A stretch of DNA of 64,000 bases from Hyalella azteca (Eukaryota > Arthropoda > Malacostraca > Amphipoda > Hyalellidae), in the NCBI RefSeq assembly GCF_000764305.2, contig NW_025935716.1:434001-498000 (forward strand), given 5' to 3'. Within the stretch, counting starts at the first letter, position 1. Every line of letters starts with the position of its first letter. The notes under the pieces were generated by a model. It was not told the origin of the DNA. It did no database searches and saw only the letters and a program-made list of their open reading frames with translations. A program made the position numbers and the translations under genes. Shown here one piece after another: positions 23,901 through 38,900 of this stretch.

Positions 23901-26900
23901 AGAGGGAAATATTTTATGGGGACAGTTAGGTCGACTTGGTGGGGTATAGGCAAAATTTTTCAGCAGAAGAGTCAAATTTTAAGGGTTACTGAAAAAATTT
24001 GTGAAAATTTTAGTCATGTACACGAGAAAGTTGACAAGTTTTGGTAGAAAATTTTGACAATTTACTGAGACATTTGGACAACTTTTGGGTCACTGTTGTC
24101 TGGTACATTATGTTTGGTCGACGAAAATAGGCACGGTCCAATAGGTTGAACGTCGTCACCGAAAATTCTCAATCGAATGAAGTAAAATCATAAGGATTGT
24201 TCCAATGACAATTTCAATCACAGAAATCTTCAAGGCCGAGATAGGCACACGATCGCGAGGAAATGGACAATCGTTAACACCATCAGCCAGGGTTTAGAAA
24301 TCCCATTCACAGGGATTTTGATTTTTCTTAATTAAAACCAATAATTAACATAAAATTAAACACAACCTATAATTAACCCAAGATAGATCATTGAAAATTC
24401 CAATGTTGATGGTTCTAACAATGTTGCTGCAGTTCTAATTTGAATTTGGAGTCCCGTATAATATATAAATTAGAACTCCCTCAATTCTACGTTCACACTG
24501 AAATGCTTCACACAAACCTCCTTAACATGTCTGAAGAACTCGATGGAAAGTTCGATATTCTTCTCTGTGTTGTCGACCTGCTTGTGGAAGGCCGACCACT
24601 GCTTCTGCAGGTCACCCAGGCTGTGGCGCAGGTCATCACCGTCGCCGTCAGCAGCGCGTTCTCCCGTCCTCAGGAACGCCTCGATCCTCTCCTGCAGCAG
24701 CTGTCAAAACCACACACCATATCAACAAAATATACATCAACTTGAAAACAATACATCAACTCGACAACAATACATCGACTTAACAACAATACATCAACTT
24801 GCCAACAATACATCAACTTGACAACAATACATCAACTTGACAACAATACATCAACTTGACAACAATAGGTACATCAACTTGACAACAATACATCAACTTG
24901 ACAACAATACATCAACTTAACAACAATACATCAACTTGACAACAATACATCAACTTGACAACAATACATCAACTTGACAACAATAGGTACATCAACTTGA
25001 CAACAATACATCAACTTGACAACAATACATCAACTTAACAACAATACATCAACTTGACAACAATACATCAACTTGACAACAATACATCAACTTAACAACA
25101 ATACATCAACTTGACAACAATAAATCAACTTGACAACAATACATCAACTTAACAACAATACATCAACTTGACAACAATACATCAACTTAACAACAATACA
25201 TCAACTTGATAACAATACAGCGACTTAACAACAATACATCAACTAGACAAAATCAACATAATCAACGTCAACATTTCATAATGTTCGTAAGCTTTCAAGA
25301 GGAATATATATACGCGAGAAGACACGTTTAGTTTTTGGGTGGTCATGCGTAGGTCTCACCGCAAGTCAGATGATAACAAATCATTGCTGTCACTTACCGT
25401 GACGAAGCTGTCACTCACCGTGACGGTACTGTCACTTACGTTGACGGTGCTGTCACTCACCGTGACAGTGTGCCGGAATTGCTGGAAGACGTCACGGGTG
25501 CTGATAGCAGCTGACAGGGATTCACCGTAGCGGCACTGCATGCGCTCGAGCTGACCGCTCAGTTCCTCCAGCTGACGAATGATGACCTGACCGGACAAAG
25601 GTGATGATAAGTAATAAAGCGAAGCATCAACAACAAGCATTAGAATAACAAACATAGCGAAGCATCAACAACAAGCATCAGCATAACAAACATAGCTCAG
25701 CATCAACACAAGCATCAGAATAAGAATTTGCAAGTAGAATATCGACACTGATGGTTGACATCAGCAATACTGATGTAGTCTTAACAACAGTAACAGCAGT
25801 GCTGAGTACCAACAGTAGGTACCAGTATCGGCAGTACCACTACCAGCAGTACTACTAACAGCAGTACCTGGAGGTCACGGTGGTGCTGGCAGCGGGTGCT
25901 GGCAGCCTCGAGCTCCTGCAGGCGAGTGGTCCAGGCCTCCTCGAAGCGCTGCTGGCGGCGACGCAGCAGTTCCTCCATCATCGCGAGGTCCTGTGCGCCG
26001 GCCTCCGCGGGGCACTGCCATCAGGCATTAGCATTACATCCATGAAAGACTATGAATATTGAAAGTGATTTTCTATTTACAGGCCATTTTAGGCCATTCT
26101 TTACTGACTTAAAAAGGCCACTGTAATCAAATACGGCTACTTTCAGTTGAATTATTTCAGTGGTAAATGCATTCCTTCGATTCCTAAATTGCATCGGTTG
26201 GCAGAGCGTACAAATCGATCCCAGTAATCCGACCTATAACGCCATAGATGTTGTTAGGAGACTTTTCATCTTTTGAGACCAGTAAGTTATTGAATGAAAA
26301 TTACATAAAAATTTTCATTCAAAATTATTCATTAATTAAAATTAACATTATTTGAGTGTTCACCTGATTGGTTATCTTCGCCATGATTGCATCGGCCTCG
26401 GAGCGCGCGAACTTGTTGAGCTCGTGGACGGCCTGGCGCGCTGCGTGGTGCTGCTTCAGCTCAGCGGCCCCCGCCCCCGCCACGGGCGCCGTCGTGAACT
26501 CCGACTCGAAGGTGGAACACGACCTGTGAATCTGGGGGAAGAAGGGCACGACCTGTGAATCTGGGGGAAGAGGGGCACGACCTGTGAATCTGGGGGAAGA
26601 GGGGCACGACCTGTGAATCTGGGGGAAGAGGGACACGACCTGTGAATCTGGGGGAAGAAGGGCACGACCTGTGAATCTGGGGGAAGAGGGACACGACCTG
26701 TGAATCTGGGGGATGAAGGGCACGAAGAGGGGCACGACCTGTGAATCTGGGGGAAGAGGGACACGACCTGTGAATCTGGGGGAAGAGGGGACGACCTGTG
26801 AATCTGGGGGAAGAGGGACACGACCTGTGAATCTGGGGGAAGAGGGGCACGACCTGTGAATCTGGGGGAAGAGGGACACGACCTGTGAATCTGGGGGAAG

Positions 26901-29900
26901 AGGGGACGACCTGTGAATCTGGGGGAAGAGGAGAGCACGACCTGTGAATCTGGGGGAAGACGGATTACGATAAAAATCTTGGGGATTAGCAAATTATGGA
27001 TATGGAGGAGAAAGAACGATAATAACCAGGGATAATGGATCGACCTGTGAATCTTGGGGAGAATTTGAATCTCAATAATTACAGATGAATTGAGGATACA
27101 TGCAGAATAATAATGTCCATCTCAGTTGTGACAGACAGGAATAAGTCCAAACAATGTTTGGATTCGCGATCTTGAGACACGATAGCAATCGACAAAGTTT
27201 ATATGTTCGCGATCTTGAGACAAGAGAACAATAATTGATAATTAAGACAAGACAAGAGAACAATTAAGTTGATATGTTCAGAGATAAAGATCGAGATCGC
27301 CAATAATGAGATGTTATATGTTAATACCTCGGCGATGTTGCGACACCACTGGCTCAACATGGAGGCCAGGATCTGGAAGTTGGTGGAGGAGGCCTGGAGT
27401 CGCTGGAAAAACTGGAGCAGCCCTCGCACCACCTCATCCCTGGCGCCGCTCGACGGCACGTCTGGGGTTGAGTTGAGCATGTTTTAAAGCACGATTTTTA
27501 ACTTAAAAAAATTATTTAAAAAAGAGTAATAAAGATAAATAAAATAATAAAGATTATTTAAAATATGAAAGATTATTTAAATGATTATTGAAATATGAAA
27601 AGATTATTTTAAAATATAAATAATATAAGATATGAAAATATTTTAATAGTGTAGGATTTTTTGAAAATTTTAAGTAATGAAAAATTGAAACCGACAATCC
27701 ATGAGCAGAGAAACCCCGGAAGTCGATAATTTCGTAAATAATTCCACGCAAATTTTTTGACAAAATCACGACTCAGAAGTTAGCGTGAACCTTTTAAACA
27801 AATATCGCTATTTCGCTAAAGCAGCTTTTGTAAGCGTTAGGCGTTAGATCGTTTTCAAAATATTTTGCCATTTTTTACTGTATCTGGATATTTAATGCGT
27901 TATAAGCAACTACATTCGCAAATCGACCGTTTCAAAAATGTGAATTCTCCCTGAAGCGAACACTCATCAACTCTCGGGTTATCGTAGTAAAAAAACGAAG
28001 CTCATATAAAAAAACCCACTTCATCTTTATAAAGAAAATAGATCAGACTCAAGCAAGACAGATCAATTTCGAAAAGGCTTAGAATAATAACCGGTCGCAG
28101 GTAGAAAAAACTTGACTTAAATAATACGTCGCAAATTTGAAAACGATTCTCCTCAACAATAAGTTTCAATGAAAGGCCAGCGCATAGCAGATTCTAAGTT
28201 AATTTCCCTATACTATTCAGCGACCAAATGAATAATCTGTAATTTATAATTATAATATGTACTCGATTTAACCTATGCTATTATATTCCCATGCCAGAGA
28301 ACTCAATAATTTGAATATTTATTAACTAATTTATGTATTATTCTCGTTCCCGATTATTTTTTTTTTATTTTGGACGACTCACTGGGCACTCCGGCGACCT
28401 CGGCCTTGGTGATCATTTCCTGGATTTTCTGCTGGGCTTCCTTCACTTCAGCGACGTAGTCCAGCAGCCGCCGGTCCAGCCCAGCGGCCAGCTCGTCTGG
28501 ATCATCAACGTCGCCACGCAGCAACGGGCAGAACTGACGTTCCATGACGTCCAGATCGTCACGTAGCTGCCATGCAAGTGAACGTCCAATATGTTAGTAA
28601 ATATATAAAAATATAACTCAGTACTCACTGCAGTGAGTGACAGAGCGCATTTTCTCGTCGACGAAAACGTGAAGTCACGGACGGACGGACAGACAGGCGG
28701 ACGGACAGACAGGCGGACGGACATGGCGGGCACAATATAGCGCCTTTTTTCCATAAATGAGAAAATGCGCAAAAAATGGTGTTCGCATCTTCTGACTTTG
28801 ATACGAGGATTTTTGTTATGAAATAACAGGTCAAACATGAAAGATGCGATAGATTTAGCACGTTAAGTGTGGCTTACAGCACCAGTGCTGTAAGATGGCC
28901 TAAAAACGGCCAAATCCTCGGATAAAAAGGCCTATAATTCAAAATATACTAGTAAATTTGTAGGTTCCGGTGCAAAAATTAAATTTTCCTTTTTCCGAAC
29001 TTTTTAAAATTCAATGAAGTAGTACAACCATCAAAATTTTTGTAATTAATTTTCCTGTTTTCCGTTTTTTTTAATTAAATGAAGTATTGCTGCCATCGTA
29101 AATTTTTGTCAACAAATTCAATTGAAAAAAAAACTAACTTGCGGAATTTGTCCAGAAAAATACCCTGCAACACACCGGTGTGTCGTGCCGCACTTGAAGT
29201 GTTAATAATTTTGTTTCCATCTTTCTGACCTTGAGTTGAGAATTGTTGTTATAAAATGACAATAACTATAACCAACGCTGAAATTCCGCTCAAATAATAA
29301 AAAAATAACTCAGAACTCACTGCAGTGAGTGACAGAGCGCATTTTCTCGTCGACGTAAACTTGAGGTCACGGATGGACGGACAGACGGACAGACGGACGG
29401 ACAGACAGACGGACAGACAGACAGACGGACATGGCGAGCACAATAGTGCATTTTTTCCATAAATGAGAAAATGCGCTAAAAACGGCACATAATTTCGATC
29501 AACAGAGACGTAAAATAATTTTTCATTATTTCACCAATCCTGTCTTTAACGCGCAATGATAGTAAAATGAACAATATTGCTAGAAAGAATATCTTATAGA
29601 ATTTTTAGCTGTACAATGAAAAATATTGAAACTAACAACATAAGACAACATAACATAGTGATCTCGGCGCTGAAGTGTAGGCCTGATGTGGCCTGTCGCC
29701 GGTTCTTTTCCTTTTCGTGCCTTGTTCACAGAAGATCTAAACTCGTGTCATTTGACCGGATCTTTTCATGACTGACGATAGTTTGAAGTAGCTACCTACT
29801 AGACTTCCACCGGGTTCGATATGGTGCTAGGCATTTCAAATCTGAACATATATTTTTCCATAGCTTTATCTAGTCTGTTCTTGAACGCGTTCATACTTGG

Positions 29901-32900
29901 AGCGCCATAATAAATATTGAAGATTCTATAGGGAAGAAGTCACAAGGTCTAACAAGTATAACAAGTATTCTTACTCCGACGCTCCTAACCGCGATCTTTG
30001 TTTGAATTTAATACTTTTTCTTCATAAATTTCTTTAGAAAATAATTTTATTGCCAATAAGCATTGAAATGATAGTGTGTTGAGACTCACACTACATATTA
30101 ATGATAGTGCCTTAAAAATAACATTGATTGCACCTTACAAATGAGGTAAAGATAGTGACTATAAAGTATCAAGCCAATAATAGTGCTATAGACTCACAGC
30201 GTCAATGTTGCGTTTGTAAGTGTTCCAGATAGTGATCATCTCCTTAGTGTTGGTGATGGTGAGTTTGTACTGCGAGTGAAGGTCCGTCACTAACAACTGC
30301 TTCTTGTTCAGCGACTCCAGGATGGTCTGGACGCACAGCACCGCGCGCTTGCTGTCCAGGTAAGGGTCGTCAACCTGACCAGGATATATGGAATATTGAT
30401 AAGGGAATAAACACATTTTAAATAAAAATAATAATAATAATAATAATAACTTGACCAGGATATATTGAATATTGATGAGGGAATAAACACATTTTGAACA
30501 ACAAGAATATAATTTAATGATATTTATAAAAAATATACATGATATAAAATTATATTAATATAAATTAATATAATTTTTAACAGTAAGAATATACTTTAAT
30601 GATTACTGTGGAATTAATGTTCAAAAGTTTCGCATTGCCAACAATAAATGTTTTGACTTGAATGAAGCTCGACTCTTAACCATTTTAAACAATGACGAAG
30701 GGGAAATTCAAATTCGAAATAAAGACACAATATTCATCGAAATTTTGCAAGCAAGTAGAAATAATAATTCTAAAAAAAACAATAGGCATACGGCACCTTT
30801 TGTGCCGAGTTGATGAAGGCAGACCCCATGTCACCGAGGTCTGTAATCATGCCCCGGATGGTCTGCCAGGTCTCCTCGATCACAGGACCAGCGTCTTCAG
30901 CCGCTGGAGCACGGAGCAACTTCTCCAGCTGCTCCAGGTCACTCTGGATCTTCTCGGCAGACTCCAGGAAATGTACATACTTCTCTATGAGGCTCACTCG
31001 CGTCTCTGAAGGCACAATAAAATATATTCAATTTGAATTTGAATTCTATCGATTTATCTTGTAAAACTTTTATCGATTCTCTTCTTCTATCTTATTGATT
31101 CTATTGATTCCCTACACTTCTTCTATTGATTTATCTTCTTCGTTTTGAAGCTTGAACGTAATTGTTCAGAGAGTGCGTGAATTGTCTCACGTTTTCATTT
31201 CTCGACACAAGTTCAATTAGTCATTTCTCACTACCCTAGTTTGCATTGTACATACCGACATTGTGTTCACTATCAGCCAAGTACTAAGAACAAAGGATAA
31301 ACAATCCTCAGACAATTTTGATATCACTTATAAAAATAATTGTCAAATACCTGCAATCTGTTAAATTGTGACAATTTTTCTTGTGCGGACGAATCTGTTA
31401 AATTCTGACAAATTTTCTTATACGGACGAATTAAAACTTAATTTCATGGCGTTTTCATGGTGCTGCAATGATACCGCGAGATTTATTTACAAATACTTAA
31501 TGTTTGTGAGTAATTATATTATTTACCAAGAGATTTGATGATGGATGCGGAGTGGTGGCGCAGAGCGGCGGCCTTGTCAGCGCAGTCGCGGTGTTCCTCG
31601 TCCGGTAAATCTTTCTTCGCCTCGGCGAGGAAACGGTCGATGGCGTCCATGTCGCCGTTTTTGGCCTAAAATTAGAAACATTATTATATTTATTGTTTCT
31701 AATTGAATGTAATAAAAATTATTATGCGAACTTACTTCCGAAAATTACTTTAAAACTCAAATTATATTACGTATTATAGCGGTTTCAGCGTTTATTATAT
31801 GCCGTAGGCCCGTCGCTGATTCTTAACATTGCAGAACGTCCACAGCATATTGCGCCTTGAATTCGCAATTCACTGCTTCAAATTTTCTTTCCTTAACCGC
31901 ACCTTTAACATGTCATTTTTTGTTTAAATATTGTAGAATAAAAATATTTTATAAAACACTTTATAAATATATAATAAAAACACTTTTTTATAAAATCATT
32001 TTTTTATACATTGTTATAGATATTAGTATTAAGATATGTTGCATTCATTGATAAAATAATAAAAAATACACTAGGGTAATGAAGATTAAGGGAATTATAT
32101 AACTTGACAATAACAATAATAAAGAAGATTTCCACACATCAGCGATTATTAAAGTGCAAACACAACAGAAACAATTGTAGAACTCGAGTAAAACCCATTC
32201 GAGTAAGATTCTAAGTAGTATTTCAAAGATTAAAATTCCCAAGTCTTTTATGGCGGTAGCAACTACCAGAAAATCGATAAAACATCGTCTTGACCAAGTA
32301 ACAGAAGTTAGGAACTCTCGCACATGTATTAGCGCCTCTCCGTACGTTTAATTATACCGACCATCTGCCGTGACAACCGTGATGAAATTGCAGCTCTAGC
32401 TGAGCTCATTCTTTGATACCTGCTAACGGTGTAAGTAAGGAAACAAAAAATTGTGTTTTTAGCAGCGAAGTTTTGGACAACTCAATCGATTTAAAGATGA
32501 TACGCGCACACTCGCGAAAGTGAACGTTAACTGAACGTATTCTGAAACAAGTGGACACTAAGAGAATTTGTCAAGTATTTTAAAGTGCATTGACATCGTT
32601 GGGAGACTGGAAATGTGGAAAGGAAGTTGTTACTTCACAAGACGAATGTCCGCCGAACTCGTCGATCTGCAAGAATTCAAGTCATGTTCAGGCCTTACCT
32701 TATGGTCGGCTTTGAGGTGCAGGTGCAGGACTCACCTTGGTGTCAGCCATGAGGTGCAGGTGCAGGTGCAGGTGCAGGACTCACCTTAGTGTCAGCCATG
32801 AGGTGCAGGTGCAGGTGCAGGTGCAGGACTCACCATAATACCACTCATACCAGGTGAACGTTGATAGCGGCGTCAAAAGGTACAGATTCATACCACTCAT

Positions 32901-35900
32901 ACCAGGTGAACGTTGATATAGCGACTTCATAAGGTACATAATAATACCACTCATACCAGGTGAACGTTGATAGCGGCGTCAAAAGGTACAGATTAATACC
33001 ACTCATACCAGGTGAACGTTGATATAGCGGCTTCATAAGGTACAGAATAATACCACTCATACCAGGTGAACGTTGATGGCGGCTTCATAAGGTACAGATT
33101 AATACCACTCATACCAGGTGAACGTTGATAGCGGCTTCACGAGGCACAGATTAACACCACTCATACCAGGTGCGCGTATAAATCATTTAAGATCAGGTGA
33201 ATCATAAATCAGAACAAATCAGTACAAGGCACCACTTAACCCTCTCCCGCCTGACATGAGTAACCGGAGCAATATTGTCACAAGTCTACTTCCCACAAAA
33301 GATACATTCTAGTGAGCGCAAAATGACTTGCACTGATGGTTGCCGCCACGTACGACAACTTTAAAATGTTCTCTGTTGCGTACAAACGTCCTCTGGTTGC
33401 TACACGCAATAGTTTACGTGTAATTTGCCGCCACGTACGACAACTTTAAAATGTTCTCTGTTGCGTACAAACGTCCTCAGGTTGCTACACTCAATAGTTT
33501 ACGTATAATTTAAGTTCAAAATTATGTTCCCGGAGAGTGACATACGGCGGTAGAGGGTTAATACCACCTATACCAGGCGCAAGTTTGAAGCTAGTATACC
33601 AAGAAAAAGTGGTACCATTCATACCATGTTGGACTTTAAAGCATTCGTAACCGATACGCGTTTACCACAGTTATGCCAGGTACACGTTTATTGAAACTAT
33701 ATCAGATAAACGTTAACAACAGTTATACCAGCAGAGAGTTTATGCATGTTAGCTGAGCCTGGTACGTTTTCATAACAATAACACCAGGTTCGATCATATA
33801 CCAGCTATATTAGGTATGAACGCAAAGCAATTAAACCAGACACGAATATACATAATTAATACAAAGCACACACTGGCTATATACCCGGTACGAATTAATT
33901 GCAGTCTAACCATGAACTTTATAGCGGCAATAGCAAGGACGAGTTTTTTGTTATCTGGACGATGTTTTTTAATGTTTAGCGACAGTTAAGAATAAGCAAG
34001 ATTAATTTAACATTGATCTAGAATAATTAAAACAGTAATGCTGCGTAAAAACAATTCAGTAATAGCATGAACAACAAATTTTTTCATTATTCCAGGTGAC
34101 GTTGAGTTAGCGTTGACGTTTAAGTTGATGTATGAGGTGTATTAGTATGGTATTATGTATGTATTTATGTACAAGTATAATGAAACACAATTCCCGTTCA
34201 ACATACCGAGTTGTACATCTCAAAAGTATTTATTTATGTATTAGTATAATGAAGCACAACTATTGTTCAACATACCGAGTTGTACATCTCAAGGAACTGG
34301 TTGTGGAGCTGAGTGCGCTGATGTATGAGGTGTATTAGTATGTATTATGTATATATTTATTTATTAGTATAATGAAGCACAACTGCTGTTCAACGTACCG
34401 AGTTGTACATCTCAAGGAACTAGTTGAGGAGAAGAGTGCGCTGATCTATGAGGTGTATTAGTATGTATTATGTATGTATTTATGTATTAGCATAATGAAG
34501 CACATCAGCTGTTCAACGTACCGAGTTGTACATCTCAAGGAACTGGTTGAGGAGCTGAGTGCGCTGGACTTGCAGCTCGGTGGTGTCAGCGCACAGAGCT
34601 GAGAAAGCCTCGCGTCGTCTCTCCAGCTCCTCCACTACACACGTCACTCCCTAGAGGGACGAAGCAAAAGATTCAGTGGACGTCAATTGATTAAAAATGT
34701 TAAGGATCAATATTTCAAGATTATTTGAAGAGATTCAGTGGAAGTCGTATGATTAAAAGTTTTAACGGTCAATATTTCAAGTCAGTGGACGTCAATTGAT
34801 AATGAGTTTTTACGATAAATTTTTCAAGATTATTTGCCACACGTCGGCTTTGAATGTTCCACGGCCGCTGTTAGAGTGTGAAAGGAAGCTTCAGAGGACA
34901 AATACGAAAAAGCAATGATATTGTACCGAATTCATTTTTTGTTTGATGGGACTGTCGTGAGATAATTTTTTCTGTTAAAAACATACTACTCAGTTTTAGG
35001 AATGACTAATCTAGGAACAGAATATCGCCCGCTTACATTTTCCCAGAAAAATTATGTGTTAGGAATTACAGGATGTTAATACAAATGCCTTCAGTATAAT
35101 GTAGTCACGCATACCGCATTAAAGCGTTTGTTTACAAATAAACAAAGAGTACAATAATTTTAATAACGTTCTGCAATCAAAACATAGACAAAAATGATCC
35201 GACAGCCGTCATGTGACCTCATAGCAAATACTGTGAATAATTAATCAAGTATACAGAACATTCACAAACATCAGAACGCGATTTTTTTTATCCCTACAAT
35301 CGGGTGGTCTCATTAAACAGGCCGAAATTCATGTAAGGTTTTCTAGATTTGGTCATGAGGAGCAAGTGGTCAAATTAGATGCAATATACTGTAATTATAA
35401 ATTAAATACTAATAAATAATAAATTTCTTATTAAATGCAATATACTGTAACATTATATTAAATACTAATAAATAATAAATTTCTTATCAAATGCATAATA
35501 CTATAATATTAAATAATAAATTTCTTAATAAATTTTCTACATACATTCGATATGTATTTATTTATTTGATATTGTTGTACGTTTCCTGTTTAATACTGTT
35601 CTGCGCCACCAATATTTATTTAATATATATTTTAAATGCAATATCCTGTAATAATGAATCAAATACTACTAAATAAAAATTTAATATTAGATGCAGTATA
35701 CTGCAATATTGAATTAAATACTAATAAATAATAAATTTCTTATTATATGCAATATGCTGTAATAATAAATCAAATTCTACTAAATAAAAAAATTTATTAA
35801 TAAATGCAATATATTGTAGGTAATAATAAATCAGATACTACTAAATAATAAATTTCTTATTAAAAGCAATATCCTGTAAAATTGAATTAAATACTACTAA

Positions 35901-38900
35901 ATAAAAATTTCTTATTAAATACAATATCCTCTAATATTGAATTAAATACAACTAAATAAAAATTTCTTATTAAATAAAATACCCTATAATATTGAATTAA
36001 ATACTACTAAATTAAAATTTCTTATTAAATACAATATCCTGTAATATTTGATTAAATACTAATAAATAATAAATTTATTATTAAATGCAATATACTCTAA
36101 TATTGAATTAAATACTAATAAATACTGCATTCTTATTAAATGCAATACACTGTAATATCCAAGACTGTCCGTGGCCCCGCGGGTGCACACCTGGTTGTGG
36201 GGCTGGTGTCGGCCCCCCGTGACTTCAATGACCGCATAGCCCTCGTGCAGCGCGGGCTGTACGGCCTCCTCCACCAGCCCCACCACGGTGGAGAGGCGCT
36301 GGTGACGCAGGGTTGCTCCATCCTCCCCTGCAACCTGCACCTCCGCCTGCTCCAGCTTCGTCAGCGCCTGCGTCGCGAGTTATACGTTAAAGTGACGAAC
36401 GTATAAGCAAAAACTTCATAAATAATACTTCAAGAAGAGCATTAGCGATACGTCAAGGGACGAACGTATGAGCAAAAACTTCATTAAGAATACCTCAATA
36501 AGTGCATTAGCGATACGTCAAGGGACGAACGTATAAGCAAAAACTTAATAAAGAATACCTCAATAAGTGCATTAGCGATACGTCAAGGGACGAACGAATG
36601 AGCAAAAACTTCATATATAAAACCTCAATAAGAGCATTAGTTATACGTCAAGGGACGAACGTATGAGCCAAAAACTTCATAAATAATACCTCAAAAAGAG
36701 CATTAGCGATACGTCAAGGGACGAACGTATAAGCAAAAACTTAATAAAGAATACCTCATTAAGAGCATTAGCGATACGTTAAAGGGACAAACGTATGAGC
36801 AAAAACTTTTTATTCACAATCAAGTCACGAAAAATTCAAGAATGGGCAACAGGTCATGGGCCTATTTTCTTCAATGCCGTCACTTCTTTTCAATTCTATA
36901 AAGAATACCTTAAAAAGAGCATTAGCGATACGTCAAGTGACAAACGTATGAGCAAACACGTCATAAAGAATACTTCACTCCACTAGCGTTAATAAAAATA
37001 ATAAGAATTTCATCATAATATAATATTTTATAATAAAACTCGCTCTTATTAGAAGAATGTGTCTGAAAAAGAGCAGGCGTGCGCGAGCCTGAAGAAGAGC
37101 ACGGCCCGCTCACCGTATGCGCAAGCCTGAAGAAGAGCACGCCGCGCTCACCGTGTGCGCGAGCCTGAAGAAGAGCACGCCCCGCTCACCGTGTGCGCGA
37201 GCCTGAAGAAGAGCACGGCCCGCTCACCGTATGCGCAAGCCGAAAGAAGAGCACGCCCCGCTCACCGTATGCGCAAGCCTGAAGAAGAGCACGCCCCGCT
37301 CAACGTATGCGCGAGCCTGAAGAAGAGCACGGCCCGCTCACCGTATGCGCATGCCTGAAGAAGAGCACGCCGCGCTCACCGTATGCGCGAGCCTGAAGAG
37401 GAGCACGCCCCGCTCACCGTATGCGCGAGCCTGAAGAAGAGCACGTCTCGCTCGCCGTATGCGCGAGCCTGAAGAAGAGCACGGTGCGCTCACCGTATGC
37501 GCGAGCCTGAAGAAGAGCACGGCCCGCTCACCGTATGATCGAGCCTGAAGAAGAGCACGGCCCGCTCACCGTATGCGCGAGCCTGAAGAAGAGCACGTCT
37601 CGCTCACCGTATGCGCGAGCCTGAAGAAGAGCACGGCGCGCTCACCGTGTGCGCGAGCCTGAAGAAGAGCACGCCCCGCTCACCGTATGCGTGAGCCTGA
37701 AGAAGAGCACGTCCCGCTCACCGTGTGCGCGAGCCTGAAGAAGAGCACGGCCCGCTCACCGTATGCGCGAGCCTGAAGAAGAGCACGTCTCGCTCACCGT
37801 ATGCGCAAGCCTGAAGAAGAGCACGGCGCGCTCACCGTATGCGCGAGCCTGAAGAAGAGCACGCCCCGCTCACCGTATGCACGAGCCTGAAGAAGAGCAC
37901 GGCGCGCTCACCGTATGCGCGAGCCTGAAGAAGAGCACGCCCCGCTCACCGTATGNNNNNNNNNNNNNNNNNNNNNNNNNNNNNNNNNNNNNNNNNNNNN
38001 NNNNNNNNNNNNNNNNNNNNNNNNNNNNNNNNNNNNNNNNNNNNNNNNNNNNNNNNNNNNNNNNNNNNNNNNNNNNNNNNNNNNNNNNNNNNNNNNNNNN
38101 NNNNNNNNNNNNNNNNNNNNNNNNNNNNNNNNNNNNNNNNNNNNNNNNNNNNNNNNNAGGGGAGGGGAGGGGTGTGAGGGGCGGGTAGAAGAGGGGAGTG
38201 AGGGGCAGGTAGAGGAGGAGTGAGGAGCAGGTGGACAGGTGGAGGAGGGGAGTGAGGAGCAGGTGGACAGGTGGAGGAGGGGAGTGAGGGGCAGGTAGAG
38301 GGGGAGAGTGAGTTGAGGGGCAGGTAGAGGAGGGGAGTGAGGTGAGGGACGGGCATAGGAGGGGAGTGAGGGGTAAGTGAAGAGGTGGGCAGAGGGGGAG
38401 TGAGAGGTTAATAAGGGGCAGGCAGAGGGGCAATATTAACTAGGGGACAATGAGAGGACGGTGCCACTGTCGACTATAAGTGCCGGCCTACGAAGTCATT
38501 ACTTAGCTTCCACTCAACTATCAACACAGTGCATCACTCCTGCTATGATGCAAGTCTTCGCTCCAATATAACTTTCGAGAACAATAATGACATTTGCCTT
38601 GTGTTGACTAAAATTACTTTGGCGAACCTAATTTTATTTACGAGTAATAATGTTCATGCAGAAGCTTCTTATTTCTCTTCCGTATAATATAATTGGCTAA
38701 TTTTTGTTTTGTCAGTAATCCTTGTATCAATCATGAATTTTCGTGATGTTAAATTTGATTAATGGGTAATTACTTTTTACAGAGAATACTTGTCCTTACA
38801 CCGGATTTTCGGTACCTATAATTACATTATTTTTATTAGAGCTAACTATAGTCTTATTTACACTTATCTACAAGCCTATATTACATGTAATCACACTCAC

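Noticed and set aside
24719..25255. Possible CRISPR array
   Set aside because: Units are contiguous 19-base repeats without unique spacers, in an intron of an animal gene.
37870..38433. ORFs spanning the N block
   Set aside because: The frame across unknown bases has no meaning and both sides are minisatellites.
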